Positions 43,613 to 52,372 of a stretch of DNA of 64,000 nt are shown here, one piece after another. The translations under genes and the position numbers were made by a program. The notes beneath the pieces are model-generated. The model made no database searches. It saw nothing but the letters and a program-made list of their open reading frames with translations, and was not told the origin of the DNA. The stretch is from Sphingosinicella xenopeptidilytica (GTDB lineage Bacteria > Pseudomonadota > Alphaproteobacteria > Sphingomonadales > Sphingomonadaceae): NCBI RefSeq assembly GCF_042676985.1, contig NZ_JBHTIK010000001.1:515898-579897 (forward strand), in the 5' to 3' direction. Every line of letters begins with the position of its first letter. Position 1 is the stretch's first letter.

Positions 43613-44296
43613 GTGACTGCAGAGGAAAAGGTCAAGGCGGAAGCGGTCGGCGCCAACTTCGACAGGACCATGTTCCTGCACGTGCGCGAACGCACCCGGA
43701 AGGTCATCAACGACATTGCGGCGTCTATCCATCCCGGGATGATCGAGGAAGACGCCGTCGCAATGGCGAAGGACCAGCTCCGCGCGGCGGAAATGCTGCG
43801 CGGATGGCACGGACTTCACGTGCGCTTCGGGACCAACACGCTGAAGAATTTCGGCCAACCCTCCGAGCCGGGTGTGGCGCTTCGGGACAACGACATTTTT
43901 TTCATCGATATCGGTCCTGTCTGGCAGAAGTGGGAAGGCGACGGCGGCGATACGTTCGTTGTCGGCAACGATCCGGAAATGCTGGGCGCGCAGCGGGACG
44001 TGCGTGACCTTTTCAGCCGGGCCCGTGCGAAGTGGCTCACCGAGGGGCTCTCGGGCATGGCACTTTACGATTTCGCCGCGGCCGAGGCGCAGGCGATGGG
44101 TTGGGAACTCAATCTCGATATGTCGGGCCACCGGCTCGCGGACTTTCCACACGCCGTGCTCCACAAAGGCGCACTCGCCGAAGCACCGTTCACGCCATCA
44201 CCGGAACTCTGGGTTCTCGAAATCCAGATTCGTCATCCGGATCGGCCGTTCAGCGCATTCTATGAAGATCTGTTGTTGACGGATCAGGCAGCGTAA
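43613..44296 (+). CDS. M24 family metallopeptidase (Xaa-Pro aminopeptidase-like)
   Basis: A 227-residue pita-bread-fold peptidase, shorter than usual because it is a catalytic domain only. The metal ligands can be traced: two aspartates in FFIDIGPVWQKWEGDGGDT, histidine in DFPHAVLH, and glutamates in VLEIQIRHPD and FYEDLLL. The start is the GTG at 43613 (preceded by AAAGGGTGGG); the nearby ATG at 43611 would stop at once. It has no signal peptide and so probably trims imported peptides in the cytoplasm. It closes the plus-strand unit begun by amidohydrolase B. Confidence 0.86.
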   Translation: MTAEEKVKAEAVGANFDRTMFLHVRERTRKVINDIAASIHPGMIEEDAVAMAKDQLRAAEMLRGWHGLHVRFGTNTLKNFGQPSEPGVALRDNDIFFIDIGPVWQKWEGDGGDTFVVGNDPEMLGAQRDVRDLFSRARAKWLTEGLSGMALYDFAAAEAQAMGWELNLDMSGHRLADFPHAVLHKGALAEAPFTPSPELWVLEIQIRHPDRPFSAFYEDLLLTDQAA

Positions 44297-44322
44297 GACC
44301 TCAGCTCCGTTCACACAATCGG

Positions 44323-45015
44323 CTATTCCAGCCCGCGCAATCTATAGCCGACGCCTGGCTCGTTGGTGATAAGCCGCGGTTGTGCCGGGTCGGGTTCGAG
44401 CTTCTGGCGCAGGTTGCGGACGACGATGCGGAGATAATCGACGCGCTGCTCGTGCGCTGGACCCCAGACGTTGCGCAGCAGCTGCGCGTGGCTGATCACC
44501 CTGTCGGGGTGTCGTGCCAGTGCGGCAAGCACGTCGTATTCCTTTGGGGTGACGTGCACTTCCGTGCCCGCGCGAAGGATGCGGCGGCGGGTCAGATCGA
44601 TCTCGACATCTCCGATGACGATGCGCGTCTGTCCGGCTTCTCCTGACTGACGGTGCCGCAGCACCGTACGAATGCGGGCGAGGAGTTCCTCCGTATCGAA
44701 CGGCTTCGTCAGATAGTCGTCGGCGCCGAGATCGAGCGCAGCGACCTTCTCTGCCGTATCCTCGCGCGCGGAGATTACGATCACGCCCGCGGCGGAACGC
44801 GCACGGATGATCTGGATGAGCTCGATCCCGTCCCGGTCGGGGAGGCCGAGATCGAGCAGAACCGCGTCCGGCTTCTCGATGTCGAGCAGCGATAGTCCCT
44901 CGCGCGCCGATGCCGCTTCGCTGACGGCATGGCCCGCCCGCTGCAGCGCCGCGCGCACGAGCCTGCGGATATGCGGATCGTCTTCGACGACGAGAATGCG
45001 CGCGGTTGCGGACAT
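44323..45015 (-). CDS. kdpE: KdpE response regulator
   Basis: A 230-residue OmpR-family regulator of the kdp system. The receiver has the acidic pair EDD (11-13), phospho-acceptor D55 in LLDLGLPD and lysine in YLTKPFD; the winged-helix output domain has VTPKEYDVLAALARHPDRV and VGYRLRGLE. The ATG at 45015 lies 9 nt after kdpC, so kdpE is transcribed with the pump genes while its kinase gene is divergent. The activating signal in the family is low potassium through KdpD. Confidence 0.94.
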   Translation of the reverse strand: MSATARILVVEDDPHIRRLVRAALQRAGHAVSEAASAREGLSLLDIEKPDAVLLDLGLPDRDGIELIQIIRARSAAGVIVISAREDTAEKVAALDLGADDYLTKPFDTEELLARIRTVLRHRQSGEAGQTRIVIGDVEIDLTRRRILRAGTEVHVTPKEYDVLAALARHPDRVISHAQLLRNVWGPAHEQRVDYLRIVVRNLRQKLEPDPAQPRLITNEPGVGYRLRGLE

Positions 45016-45024
45016 GACCCCTTT

Positions 45025-45588
45025 TTAGGGCTGCGATGAAGCCCGGTCGAGCGCGAGGTTTAGAGCGAGCACGTTCACGCGCGGCTCGCCGATTATGCCT
45101 GCGAGGGGGGCTTCGGTGTGGTCTGCGACGAGCGCTGTCACTTCTGCGGTGGGCAGTCCGCGTGCTTCTGCGATGCGCGCGATCTGGAACCGTGCGGCGG
45201 CAGGGCTGATGTGCGGATCGAGGCCTGAGCCCGATGTGGTGACGAGATTTGCGGGAACTCCCGAGCCCGAGACATCGACCTTGATGCGCTCGACGAGTGC
45301 TTTCGATGTCGGCCCCAGGTTGGACCCTGAGGACGCGAGTGCATCATAGCCGCTGCCCGCGGCGGAGGGGCGGCCGTGGAAATAGCGGAGTGAGGCGAAG
45401 CGCTGCCCGATGAGCGCGGAGCCGACGACTTGCCCGTCGCGTTCGATGAGGCTGCCGTTTGCTTGGCGCGGGAACAGGGCCTGGCCGATACCAGCGAGCC
45501 CTAGCGGGTAGAGGATGCCGAGCAGGAGTGCGAACAGCAGTGTCAGCGCCAAAGCGGGGCGGAGGGCGGTGCGGAGATCGGAGAGCAT
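45025..45588 (-). CDS. kdpC: Potassium-transporting ATPase subunit KdpC
   Basis: A 187-residue single-span subunit of the KdpFABC pump. The N-terminal helix (TLLFALLLGILYPLGLAGIGQ) is followed by the periplasmic domain with YFHGRPSAAG, GSGLDPHISP and the family end VNVLALNLALD. It lies 10 nt after kdpB. The start at 45588 is the conserved one. Confidence 0.95.
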   Translation of the reverse strand: MLSDLRTALRPALALTLLFALLLGILYPLGLAGIGQALFPRQANGSLIERDGQVVGSALIGQRFASLRYFHGRPSAAGSGYDALASSGSNLGPTSKALVERIKVDVSGSGVPANLVTTSGSGLDPHISPAAARFQIARIAEARGLPTAEVTALVADHTEAPLAGIIGEPRVNVLALNLALDRASSQP

Positions 45589-45598
45589 GGGGTATCCT

Positions 45599-47623
45599 TC
45601 AGGCAAGACCGATACTGGTGACGGCAAGGTCGATGAGCTTGATACCGATGAATGGCGCGAGAAGGCCGCCGAGGCCGTAGACCGCGAGATTGCGGGCGAG
45701 GAGCGGCCCGGCCGCCATCGGGCGATAGCGGACACCCTTCAGCGCCAGCGGCACGAGGCAGGGGATGATGAGCGCGTTGAAGATGATCGCCGAGAGGATC
45801 GCGCTTTCGGGCGAGCCCAGCCCCATCACATTGAGCCCGCCGAGCCCCGGATAGAGCACCACGAACATCGCCGGGATGATCGCGAAATATTTCGCGACGT
45901 CGTTCGCGATGGAAAAGGTGGTGAGCGCGCCGCGCGTCATCAGGAGCTGTTTGCCGAGGCCGACGATCTCGATCAGCTTGGTGGGATCGCTGTCGAGATC
46001 GACCATGTTGCCCGCCTCGCGCGCCGCCTGCGTGCCCGTGTTCATGGCAACGCCGACATCGGCCTGCGCGAGCGCGGGCGCGTCGTTGGTGCCGTCGCCA
46101 CACATGGCGACGAGGCGCCCGCCCGCCTGCTCGCGGCGGATGAGCGCGAGCTTGTCCTCCGGCGTCGCTTCGGCCAGGAAATCGTCGACGCCCGCCTCGG
46201 CGGCAATCGCCGCGGCGGTGAGCGGATTGTCGCCGGTGATCATCACCGTGCGGATGCCCATGCGGCGAAGCTCCGCGAAGCGTTCGCGCACGCCCGCCTT
46301 CACGACGTCCGAGAGCGCGACGGCACCAAGCAGACGCCCGTCGCGCACGACCGCGAGCGGCGTGGCGCCCGAACGGGCAATCTCGTTGGTGATTCGCGTC
46401 AGTTCCGCGGCCGCAGGCGTATCGGCAAGGGCGGGCTCCGCCTTCAGGATGGAATCGACGGCGCCCTTCCGAATGATGCTGCCCGCAACCTCGATCCCCG
46501 ACACGCGCGTCTGCGCCGTGAAGGGGATCACGCGCGCCTCCGCCGGGAGCGTACGCGTGGCGACGGCATAGCGTTCGCGCGCCAGCACGACGATCGAGCG
46601 GCCTTCCGGCGTCTCGTCGGCAAGGCTCGCGAGTGTTGCGGCGTTCGCCAGCGTTTCCACGTCGATGCCGGTGAGCGGACGGAACGCACTCGCCTGACGG
46701 TCGCCGATGGTGATCGTGCCCGTCTTGTCGAGCAGCAGCACGTCGACGTCGCCGGCGGCTTCCACCGCGCGGCCGGATTTTGCGAGCACGTTGAAACGCA
46801 CAAGTCGGTCCATGCCCGCGATGCCGATCGCGGAGAGCAGCGCGGCGATCGTGGTGGGGATGAGCGTGATGAGCAGTGCAGCGAGCACCGCGACGGGAAC
46901 GCCGCCGCCCGCATAATCGGCAAAGCCGGGGATCGTGGACACGGCGATCAGGAAGATGATGGTGAGCCCGACGAGGAGGATCGTGAGCGCGATCTCATTG
47001 GGCGTCTTCTTCCGCTCGGCGCCTTCCACGAGGGCGATCATCCGGTCGAGAAAGCCGTGCCCCGGCTCCTGCGTGACGCGCACCTTGATGCGGTCAGAAA
47101 TGACGCGCGTGCCCGCGGTGACGGCGCTGCGGTCGCCGCCCGCCTCGCGGATCACCGATGCGCTCTCGCCGGTGATCGCGGCTTCGTTCACCGAGGCGAC
47201 GCCTTCCACGACCTCGCCGTCAGCCGGTATGAGATCTCCGGTTTCGACAAGGACGAGTTCGCCCTTCCCAAGCTGCGCCGCTCCGACGATCTCGTAGATA
47301 TCGCCGACGCCCACGAGCAGTTTCGCCTTGAGCTCGGACTTGGTGGCGCGCAGCGACGCCGCTTGTGCCCGCCCGCGTCCTTCGGCAAGCGCTTCCGCGA
47401 AGGTACCGAACAGCACGGTGAGCCAGAGCCACACGATAAGCTGCATCTGGAACGGCATGGAGAGGCGCTCGCCGCCGATGGCGAGGAGCACGGTCAGCAG
47501 CAGCGCGACAACCGCGGTGGTGAACAGCACCGGATTGCGCACGAGCTGGCGCGGATCGAGCTTCAGCACCGCATCGCGCATCGCGGGGAACACGAGGTCG
47601 GCCGAAAACATGGATTTGGTCAT
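45599..47623 (-). CDS. kdpB: Potassium-transporting ATPase ATP-binding subunit KdpB
   Basis: A 674-residue P-type ATPase. The phosphorylation site is D299 in LLLDKTGTITIG; the actuator has TGESASVI; the hinge has MCGDGTNDAPALAQADVG. The length and helices fit KdpB. It hydrolyses ATP to drive potassium through KdpA. kdpA lies 12 nt upstream and kdpC 10 nt downstream. Confidence 0.97.
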   Translation of the reverse strand: MTKSMFSADLVFPAMRDAVLKLDPRQLVRNPVLFTTAVVALLLTVLLAIGGERLSMPFQMQLIVWLWLTVLFGTFAEALAEGRGRAQAASLRATKSELKAKLLVGVGDIYEIVGAAQLGKGELVLVETGDLIPADGEVVEGVASVNEAAITGESASVIREAGGDRSAVTAGTRVISDRIKVRVTQEPGHGFLDRMIALVEGAERKKTPNEIALTILLVGLTIIFLIAVSTIPGFADYAGGGVPVAVLAALLITLIPTTIAALLSAIGIAGMDRLVRFNVLAKSGRAVEAAGDVDVLLLDKTGTITIGDRQASAFRPLTGIDVETLANAATLASLADETPEGRSIVVLARERYAVATRTLPAEARVIPFTAQTRVSGIEVAGSIIRKGAVDSILKAEPALADTPAAAELTRITNEIARSGATPLAVVRDGRLLGAVALSDVVKAGVRERFAELRRMGIRTVMITGDNPLTAAAIAAEAGVDDFLAEATPEDKLALIRREQAGGRLVAMCGDGTNDAPALAQADVGVAMNTGTQAAREAGNMVDLDSDPTKLIEIVGLGKQLLMTRGALTTFSIANDVAKYFAIIPAMFVVLYPGLGGLNVMGLGSPESAILSAIIFNALIIPCLVPLALKGVRYRPMAAGPLLARNLAVYGLGGLLAPFIGIKLIDLAVTSIGLA

Positions 47624-47635
47624 GGGAGTTGTCCC

Positions 47636-49339
47636 TCAGAAGAGGTCGCCACGCAGCATCGCGACATGGTCCGCAACCGGACCGAGCACGAGGCTGGGGA
47701 GGAAGGTGAGGCCGCCGACGATGAGGATGATCCCGACGAGGAGACCGATCCACAGCGCGCCCGTGGTGGGAAATGAGCCGGCGGTTGCGGGCGTGTATTT
47801 CTTCGCCGCGAGGTTGCCCGCGATGGCGAGCACGGGCACGATCACGAAGAACCGCCCGAGCCACATCGCGATGCCGAGAAGGGCGTTGTACCACGGCGTT
47901 CCCGCGGTAAGCCCCGCGAAGGCCGAGCCGTTGTTCCCGGCGGCGGACGTGAAGGCATAGAGGATTTCCGAAAAGCCGTGCGGCCCCTTGTTGAGCGGGC
48001 CCGCGAGACCCGCCGCATTCACTGCGCTCAGTGCCGTGAGACCGAGAATGGCGAGCGGCAGGACGGCGATCGCGAGCACGGCGAGCTTCACCTCGCATGC
48101 CTCGATCTTCTTGCCGACATATTCGGGCGTCCGCCCGACCATCAGCCCGGCGACGAACACGGCGAGCAAGGCGAACAGCAGGAAGCCGTAGATGCCCGCG
48201 CCGACGCCGCCCACAACGACCTCGCCAAGCTGCATGTTGAACAGCGGGATCAGGCCGCCGAGCGGCGTGAAGCTGTCGTGCATGGCGTTGACGGCGCCGC
48301 ACGAGGCGGCCGTGGTGACGACCGCGAAGAGTGCCGAAGCGGCAATGCCGAAGCGAAGCTCCTTGCCTTCCATGTTGCCGCCGGAAATGCCGAGGCCGTG
48401 CAGGATCGGATTGCCCGCGGCCTCCTGCCAATAGGTGATGCTCACGCCCGCGACGAACAGCACGAGCATGGCGACGAGGATCGCCCAGCCCTGCCGCGTG
48501 TTGCCCACGGCCTTGCCGAACGTCCACGTGAGGCCGACGCCGATCGCGAAGATCGACAGCATCTGTACGAGGTTCGTGAGCGCGCCCGGATTTTCGAACG
48601 GGTGCGCGCTGTTCGCATTGAAGAAGCCGCCGCCGTTGGTGCCGAGCATCTTGATCGCTTCCTGGCTGGCAACGGGCCCGAGCGCGATCGTCTGCTTTGC
48701 GCCTTCCAGCGTGACGGCATCGACCGAGGCGGCGAGCGTTTGCGGTACGCCGCTCGCGATCAGGTACACGGCATAAACGAACGCGATCGGCAGCAGCAGA
48801 TAGAGCGTGATGCGCGTGATATCCGCCCACACGTTGCCCACCGTGGCGGCTTCGCGCCGCGCGAAGCCGCGGAACAGCGCGAAGGCGACCGCAATGCCCG
48901 TCGCGGCCGACAGGAAATTGTGAATGGCGAGGCCAAGCATCTGGGAGAGGTTGGAAAGCGCCACTTCGCCCGAATACCACTGCCAGTTGGTGTTGGTGGT
49001 GAAGCTGATCGCCGTGTTCATCGCGCCGTCCGGCCCCAGCGCTGCAAGGCCGCGCGGGTTCAGCGGCAGCACGTCCTGAAGCCGCAGCACCGCATAGGTG
49101 AACAGCAGGAGCGCCAGATTGAACAGGAGGAGATGCAGCGCATAGCGCCGCCAGCCCTGCTCCGCTGAGGGGTCGATCCCCGCGAGCCTGTAGAAGCCGT
49201 TTTCAACCGGTCCCAGAATGCGGTGAAGCGGTGTCCGCCGCCCTTCGTAGAGCGCGAACAGCCACAGGCCCATCGGCTTGGCGAGGGCCAGCAGCAGGCC
49301 CACGAACAGCGCGATGAGCGCCCATCCCTGGTAGGTCAT
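47636..49339 (-). CDS. kdpA: Potassium-transporting ATPase potassium-binding subunit KdpA
   Basis: A 567-residue channel-like subunit with four selectivity-filter repeats: TNTNWQ, LGTNGGGFFN, SCGAVNAMHDSFTPLGG and AGNNGSAF are recognisable. About ten membrane helices are present. The start at 49339 lies 13 nt after the kdpF stop; the frame extends to 49423 but would run over kdpF. Confidence 0.96.
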   Translation of the reverse strand: MTYQGWALIALFVGLLLALAKPMGLWLFALYEGRRTPLHRILGPVENGFYRLAGIDPSAEQGWRRYALHLLLFNLALLLFTYAVLRLQDVLPLNPRGLAALGPDGAMNTAISFTTNTNWQWYSGEVALSNLSQMLGLAIHNFLSAATGIAVAFALFRGFARREAATVGNVWADITRITLYLLLPIAFVYAVYLIASGVPQTLAASVDAVTLEGAKQTIALGPVASQEAIKMLGTNGGGFFNANSAHPFENPGALTNLVQMLSIFAIGVGLTWTFGKAVGNTRQGWAILVAMLVLFVAGVSITYWQEAAGNPILHGLGISGGNMEGKELRFGIAASALFAVVTTAASCGAVNAMHDSFTPLGGLIPLFNMQLGEVVVGGVGAGIYGFLLFALLAVFVAGLMVGRTPEYVGKKIEACEVKLAVLAIAVLPLAILGLTALSAVNAAGLAGPLNKGPHGFSEILYAFTSAAGNNGSAFAGLTAGTPWYNALLGIAMWLGRFFVIVPVLAIAGNLAAKKYTPATAGSFPTTGALWIGLLVGIILIVGGLTFLPSLVLGPVADHVAMLRGDLF

Positions 49340-49352
49340 CGGGAGGTTCCGA

Positions 49353-49442
49353 TCAGAAGCGCTCGGGCCGCAGCAACGCGGCCACGAGATAGAGGAGAAG
49401 GCCGAGCGCGGTGGCGCCGGCAAGGATCAGGTGCAGGGTCAT
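49353..49442 (-). CDS. kdpF: KdpF small subunit, 29 aa
   Basis: A 29-residue single-helix peptide reading MTLHLILAGATALGLLLYL, then VAALLRPERF and a stop. The hydrophobic helix ending in LLRPERF is the usual KdpF form, which stabilises the KdpABC complex. It is too short for most gene finders. Confidence 0.9.
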   Translation of the reverse strand: MTLHLILAGATALGLLLYLVAALLRPERF

Positions 49443-49453
49443 TGGCTGCGCCT

Positions 49454-49537
49454 TCAGGCGTCGTCGCAGACGCGGACGAGCGCCAGCGTCGCAAGAACCA
49501 GCCCGCCCAGCAGGGCGAGCCATGGCAGGTCCGGCAT
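49454..49537 (-). CDS. Putative 27-aa membrane peptide upstream of kdpF
   Basis: A short frame reading MPDLPWLALLGGLVLATLAL and then VRVCDDA plus stop. It forms one hydrophobic helix with a charged tail and lies only 11 nt before the kdpF start, with GGAG about nine bases before its ATG. It is in register with the operon as its first gene. I infer a KdpF-like helper or a leader peptide; there is no direct proof of translation. Confidence 0.55.
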   Translation of the reverse strand: MPDLPWLALLGGLVLATLALVRVCDDA

Positions 49538-49593
49538 GATGAATCTCCGTGTGAGCGCCTTCATGGCGCAGCCCACGAGATAGGCGCTGCCGC

Positions 49594-49636
49594 CATTAAG
49601 GTTCGACGGCGAATGGGGGCCTTTGGCATTAAGATT
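49594..49636. promoter_or_regulatory. Direct repeat in the kdpF/kdpD divergent region
   Basis: CATTAAGGTT at 49594-49603 and CATTAAGATT at 49627-49636 are 33 bp apart, about three helical turns. They lie between the minus-strand small ORF and kdpD. KdpE binding is an inference from position and repeat form. Confidence 0.4.
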
Positions 49637-49696
49637 TCATAGTGAAGCCCGCACCGCCGTGGTGTTTGCACGCGGCGCGGTCTAGATTCCCGGGCG

Positions 49697-52336
49697 ATGG
49701 ACAGCGAAGCCCGGCCTTCTCCCGACGCCTTGTTGCGTGCCGCACAGCGCGAGGGGCGCGGTACGCTCAAGATTTTCCTCGGCGCCGCGCCGGGCGTCGG
49801 CAAGACGTTCGAAATGCTGCGCGACGGCGCGGAACGGCTGAAAGCGGGCGTGGATACGGTGGTCGCGATCGTCGAAACGCACGGTCGCGCGGAAACCGCC
49901 GCGCTGCTGGAGCCCTTCGAGGTGATCCCCCGCCGCCATATCGACTATCAGGGCCACGTGCTCGAGGAGATGGACCTCGACGCCGTCCTCGCGCGCCGAC
50001 CCGCGCTCGCGCTCGTCGATGAATATGCGCACAGCAACGTCGAAGGCAGCCGCCACCCCAAGCGCTGGCAGGATGTCGCCGAACTGCTGGATGCCGGGAT
50101 CGACGTCTACACCACGCTCAACATCCAGCACGTCGAAAGCCTGAACGACGTCGTCGCCAGCTTCACCCGCGTGCGCGTGCGCGAAACCGTGCCCGACAGC
50201 GTGTTTGAGGGCGCGGAGATCGAGGTTGTCGATCTGCCGCCCGATGAACTCATCGAGCGGCTGAAGGAAGGCAAGGTTTACGTCCCGGCCGAAGCCTCGC
50301 GCGCGCTCGGTCATTTCTTCTCGAAGCAGAACCTCTCGGCGCTTCGCGAAATGGCGCTCCGCCGCGCCGCGCTCACCGTCGATCAGGCGATGCTCGAGCA
50401 TCTCGACGCCTATGCCGTGCCCGGAACCTTCGCGGGCGGCGAACGCGTCCTCGTTGCGGTGAGCGAGCTTCCCGGCAGCGAAACGCTGGTGCGCGCGGGA
50501 AAGCGGCTCGCCGATGCGCTGCGCGCGCCGTGGCAGGCGATCTATATCGAAACGCCGCGCGCCGCGAGCTTCGACGAGGCGGACAAGCGCCGCGTCGCCG
50601 ATGCGCTTCGCCTTGCCGCCAATCTCGGCGCGACGATCGCGACCATCCCGGCCGAAAGCGTGATCGAGGGATTGAAGACGCATCTCGAAGGGATGCGCGC
50701 CACGCAGCTCGTGATCGGCAAATCGACACGCAGCTGGTGGTTCGAGCTGCGTCACGGCTCGGTCGTCGATGCCATGCTGCGCGAAGGCGAAGGCCTTGCC
50801 GTTCATGTCATTCCGGCGGAAAGCGCGCCGCTTCGGCAGCGGTCTGCTCCCGCGAAAGGTTGGGGGCGCCCGCGCGACTATGCGCTGATTGCAGGCGCGG
50901 TGGCGCTGACGACGCTGATCGGCAGGCTCGCGCAGCCGCTGATCGGCACGGGCGGCGTCGATCTCATCTATCTGCTGCCGGTGATTGCCGCGGCGGGTCG
51001 TTTCGGATCGCGGCCGGGTCTGGTCGCGGCGCTGGCGTCGGCGCTTGCCTATAATTTCTTCTTCCTGCAGCCGCTCTACACCTTCACGATCGCCGATCCG
51101 CAGAGCGTGCTCACCCTGTTCGTGCTGCTCGGGATCGCCACGTTCACCGCCGAGCTTGCGAGCCGGCTGAAGGCCCGCGCCACGCTCGGCGCCCGCAGCG
51201 CACAGGAAAATGCCGCCGTGGCCGCATTCGGGCAGGCGCTGGCGCGCGCATCGGACTGGGAAACGACGAGCCGCATCGTCTGCGCGGAAATGGCGCGCAT
51301 CCTCGGCGTGCGCACGATCCTGCTCAAGGAACGCGACGGCGCGCTCGTGAGCGTCGCGGCGTTTCCGGAAGGCGGTGTGCTCGGCCCCGTCGACATTGCC
51401 GCAGCCGACTGGGCGTGGAGCCGTGGCGAGCCCGCCGGTGCGGGTTCCGCGACGCTAAATGCCGCGGACTGGCAGTTCCAGCCGCTGCGAACGGCGCTCG
51501 GCGTTCTCGCCGTCGTGGGTCTTTCAAAGGAGGACGGCCGCGAACCCGTCGGCGCCGACCGCGCCGTGCTGCTGTCGACGCTGCTCGGTCAGGCCGCGCT
51601 CGCGCACGAACGCCTGAAGCTGGAGGACGAATTGCGGACGGTCACGGTGCTGAAGGAGCGTGACCGTCTGCGCGCCGCGCTGCTCTCGTCGATCGGCCAC
51701 GATCTCCGCACGCCGCTGACATCGGTTTCGGGCGCGGTCGACGCGATCGCCGCAGAGCACCCGGACTCGGCGACGCTGCCCATCGCGCACGCCGAAATCG
51801 CGAAGCTGCGCCGCTTCCTCGACAATCTCCTCGACATGGTCCGCATCGATACCGGCCGCTTGACGCCGAAGCCCGAGCCGATCGACCTTACCGACGCGGT
51901 GGCGAGCGCGGTTCACGATCTGAAGGCGCTGCTCACGGAGTCGCACATCGATCTCAAGGTGCCCGCCAATCTGCCGCTCGTCTCCGCCGATCCGACATTG
52001 CTTCACCACATCCTGCTCAACCTTCTCAGCAACGCGGCGCAGCACGGCGGCGGCAGGATCGTGATCGAGGGAAAGCGCGTGCCGGATGCCGTCACGCTGT
52101 CAGTGGGCGATTCAGGGCCCGGCCTGCCGGAGACGGGCAGCGCGCCCTTCGCCGCCTTCAAGACGGGCCGCGGCACCGATCAGAACCAGGGCAGCGGCCT
52201 TGGCCTTGCGATCGTGAAGGGCTTCGCGGATGCGATGGGGCTGAGCGTGAACGCCAGCAACCGGGACGGTGCGGGCTCACTCTTCACGATCGTGTTTCCA
52301 GAAGATGTCATCGTGAAGAATCCGAAGGCGGACTAA
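49697..52336 (+). CDS. kdpD: KdpD sensor histidine kinase
   Basis: An 879-residue sensor. The N-terminal KdpD domain has Walker-like GAAPGVGKTFEML and DEYAHSN; a Usp-like domain follows (about 245-370). Four close membrane helices lie at roughly 395-490 (TLIGRLAQPLIG, YLLPVIAAAG, YNFFFLQP and ALFVLLGIATFTAEL-like), then a GAF-like region, the phospho-acceptor H668 in SSIGHDLRTPL and an ATPase domain with GDSGPGLP and GSGLGLAIVKG. It reads away from the kdpFABCE operon and so must have its own promoter in the same 159-nt gap. Confidence 0.95.
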   Translation: MDSEARPSPDALLRAAQREGRGTLKIFLGAAPGVGKTFEMLRDGAERLKAGVDTVVAIVETHGRAETAALLEPFEVIPRRHIDYQGHVLEEMDLDAVLARRPALALVDEYAHSNVEGSRHPKRWQDVAELLDAGIDVYTTLNIQHVESLNDVVASFTRVRVRETVPDSVFEGAEIEVVDLPPDELIERLKEGKVYVPAEASRALGHFFSKQNLSALREMALRRAALTVDQAMLEHLDAYAVPGTFAGGERVLVAVSELPGSETLVRAGKRLADALRAPWQAIYIETPRAASFDEADKRRVADALRLAANLGATIATIPAESVIEGLKTHLEGMRATQLVIGKSTRSWWFELRHGSVVDAMLREGEGLAVHVIPAESAPLRQRSAPAKGWGRPRDYALIAGAVALTTLIGRLAQPLIGTGGVDLIYLLPVIAAAGRFGSRPGLVAALASALAYNFFFLQPLYTFTIADPQSVLTLFVLLGIATFTAELASRLKARATLGARSAQENAAVAAFGQALARASDWETTSRIVCAEMARILGVRTILLKERDGALVSVAAFPEGGVLGPVDIAAADWAWSRGEPAGAGSATLNAADWQFQPLRTALGVLAVVGLSKEDGREPVGADRAVLLSTLLGQAALAHERLKLEDELRTVTVLKERDRLRAALLSSIGHDLRTPLTSVSGAVDAIAAEHPDSATLPIAHAEIAKLRRFLDNLLDMVRIDTGRLTPKPEPIDLTDAVASAVHDLKALLTESHIDLKVPANLPLVSADPTLLHHILLNLLSNAAQHGGGRIVIEGKRVPDAVTLSVGDSGPGLPETGSAPFAAFKTGRGTDQNQGSGLGLAIVKGFADAMGLSVNASNRDGAGSLFTIVFPEDVIVKNPKAD

Positions 52337-52372
52337 CCGCGCGCGAAAACAGGCCCGGTATCTCGTTGCCGG

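Noticed and set aside
15076..44296. Calling the island a dedicated nylon-degradation cluster
   Set aside because: The NylB- and NylC-like families are broad and mostly act on natural esters and peptides, and NylA is absent, so only a resemblance is reported.
45515..47776. A 753-codon plus-strand frame opposite kdpB and kdpC
   Set aside because: It is a mirror of kdpC/kdpB codon bias in high-GC DNA; the translation is low-complexity Arg/Asp/Gly-rich with no family motif, while kdpB is certain on the other strand.
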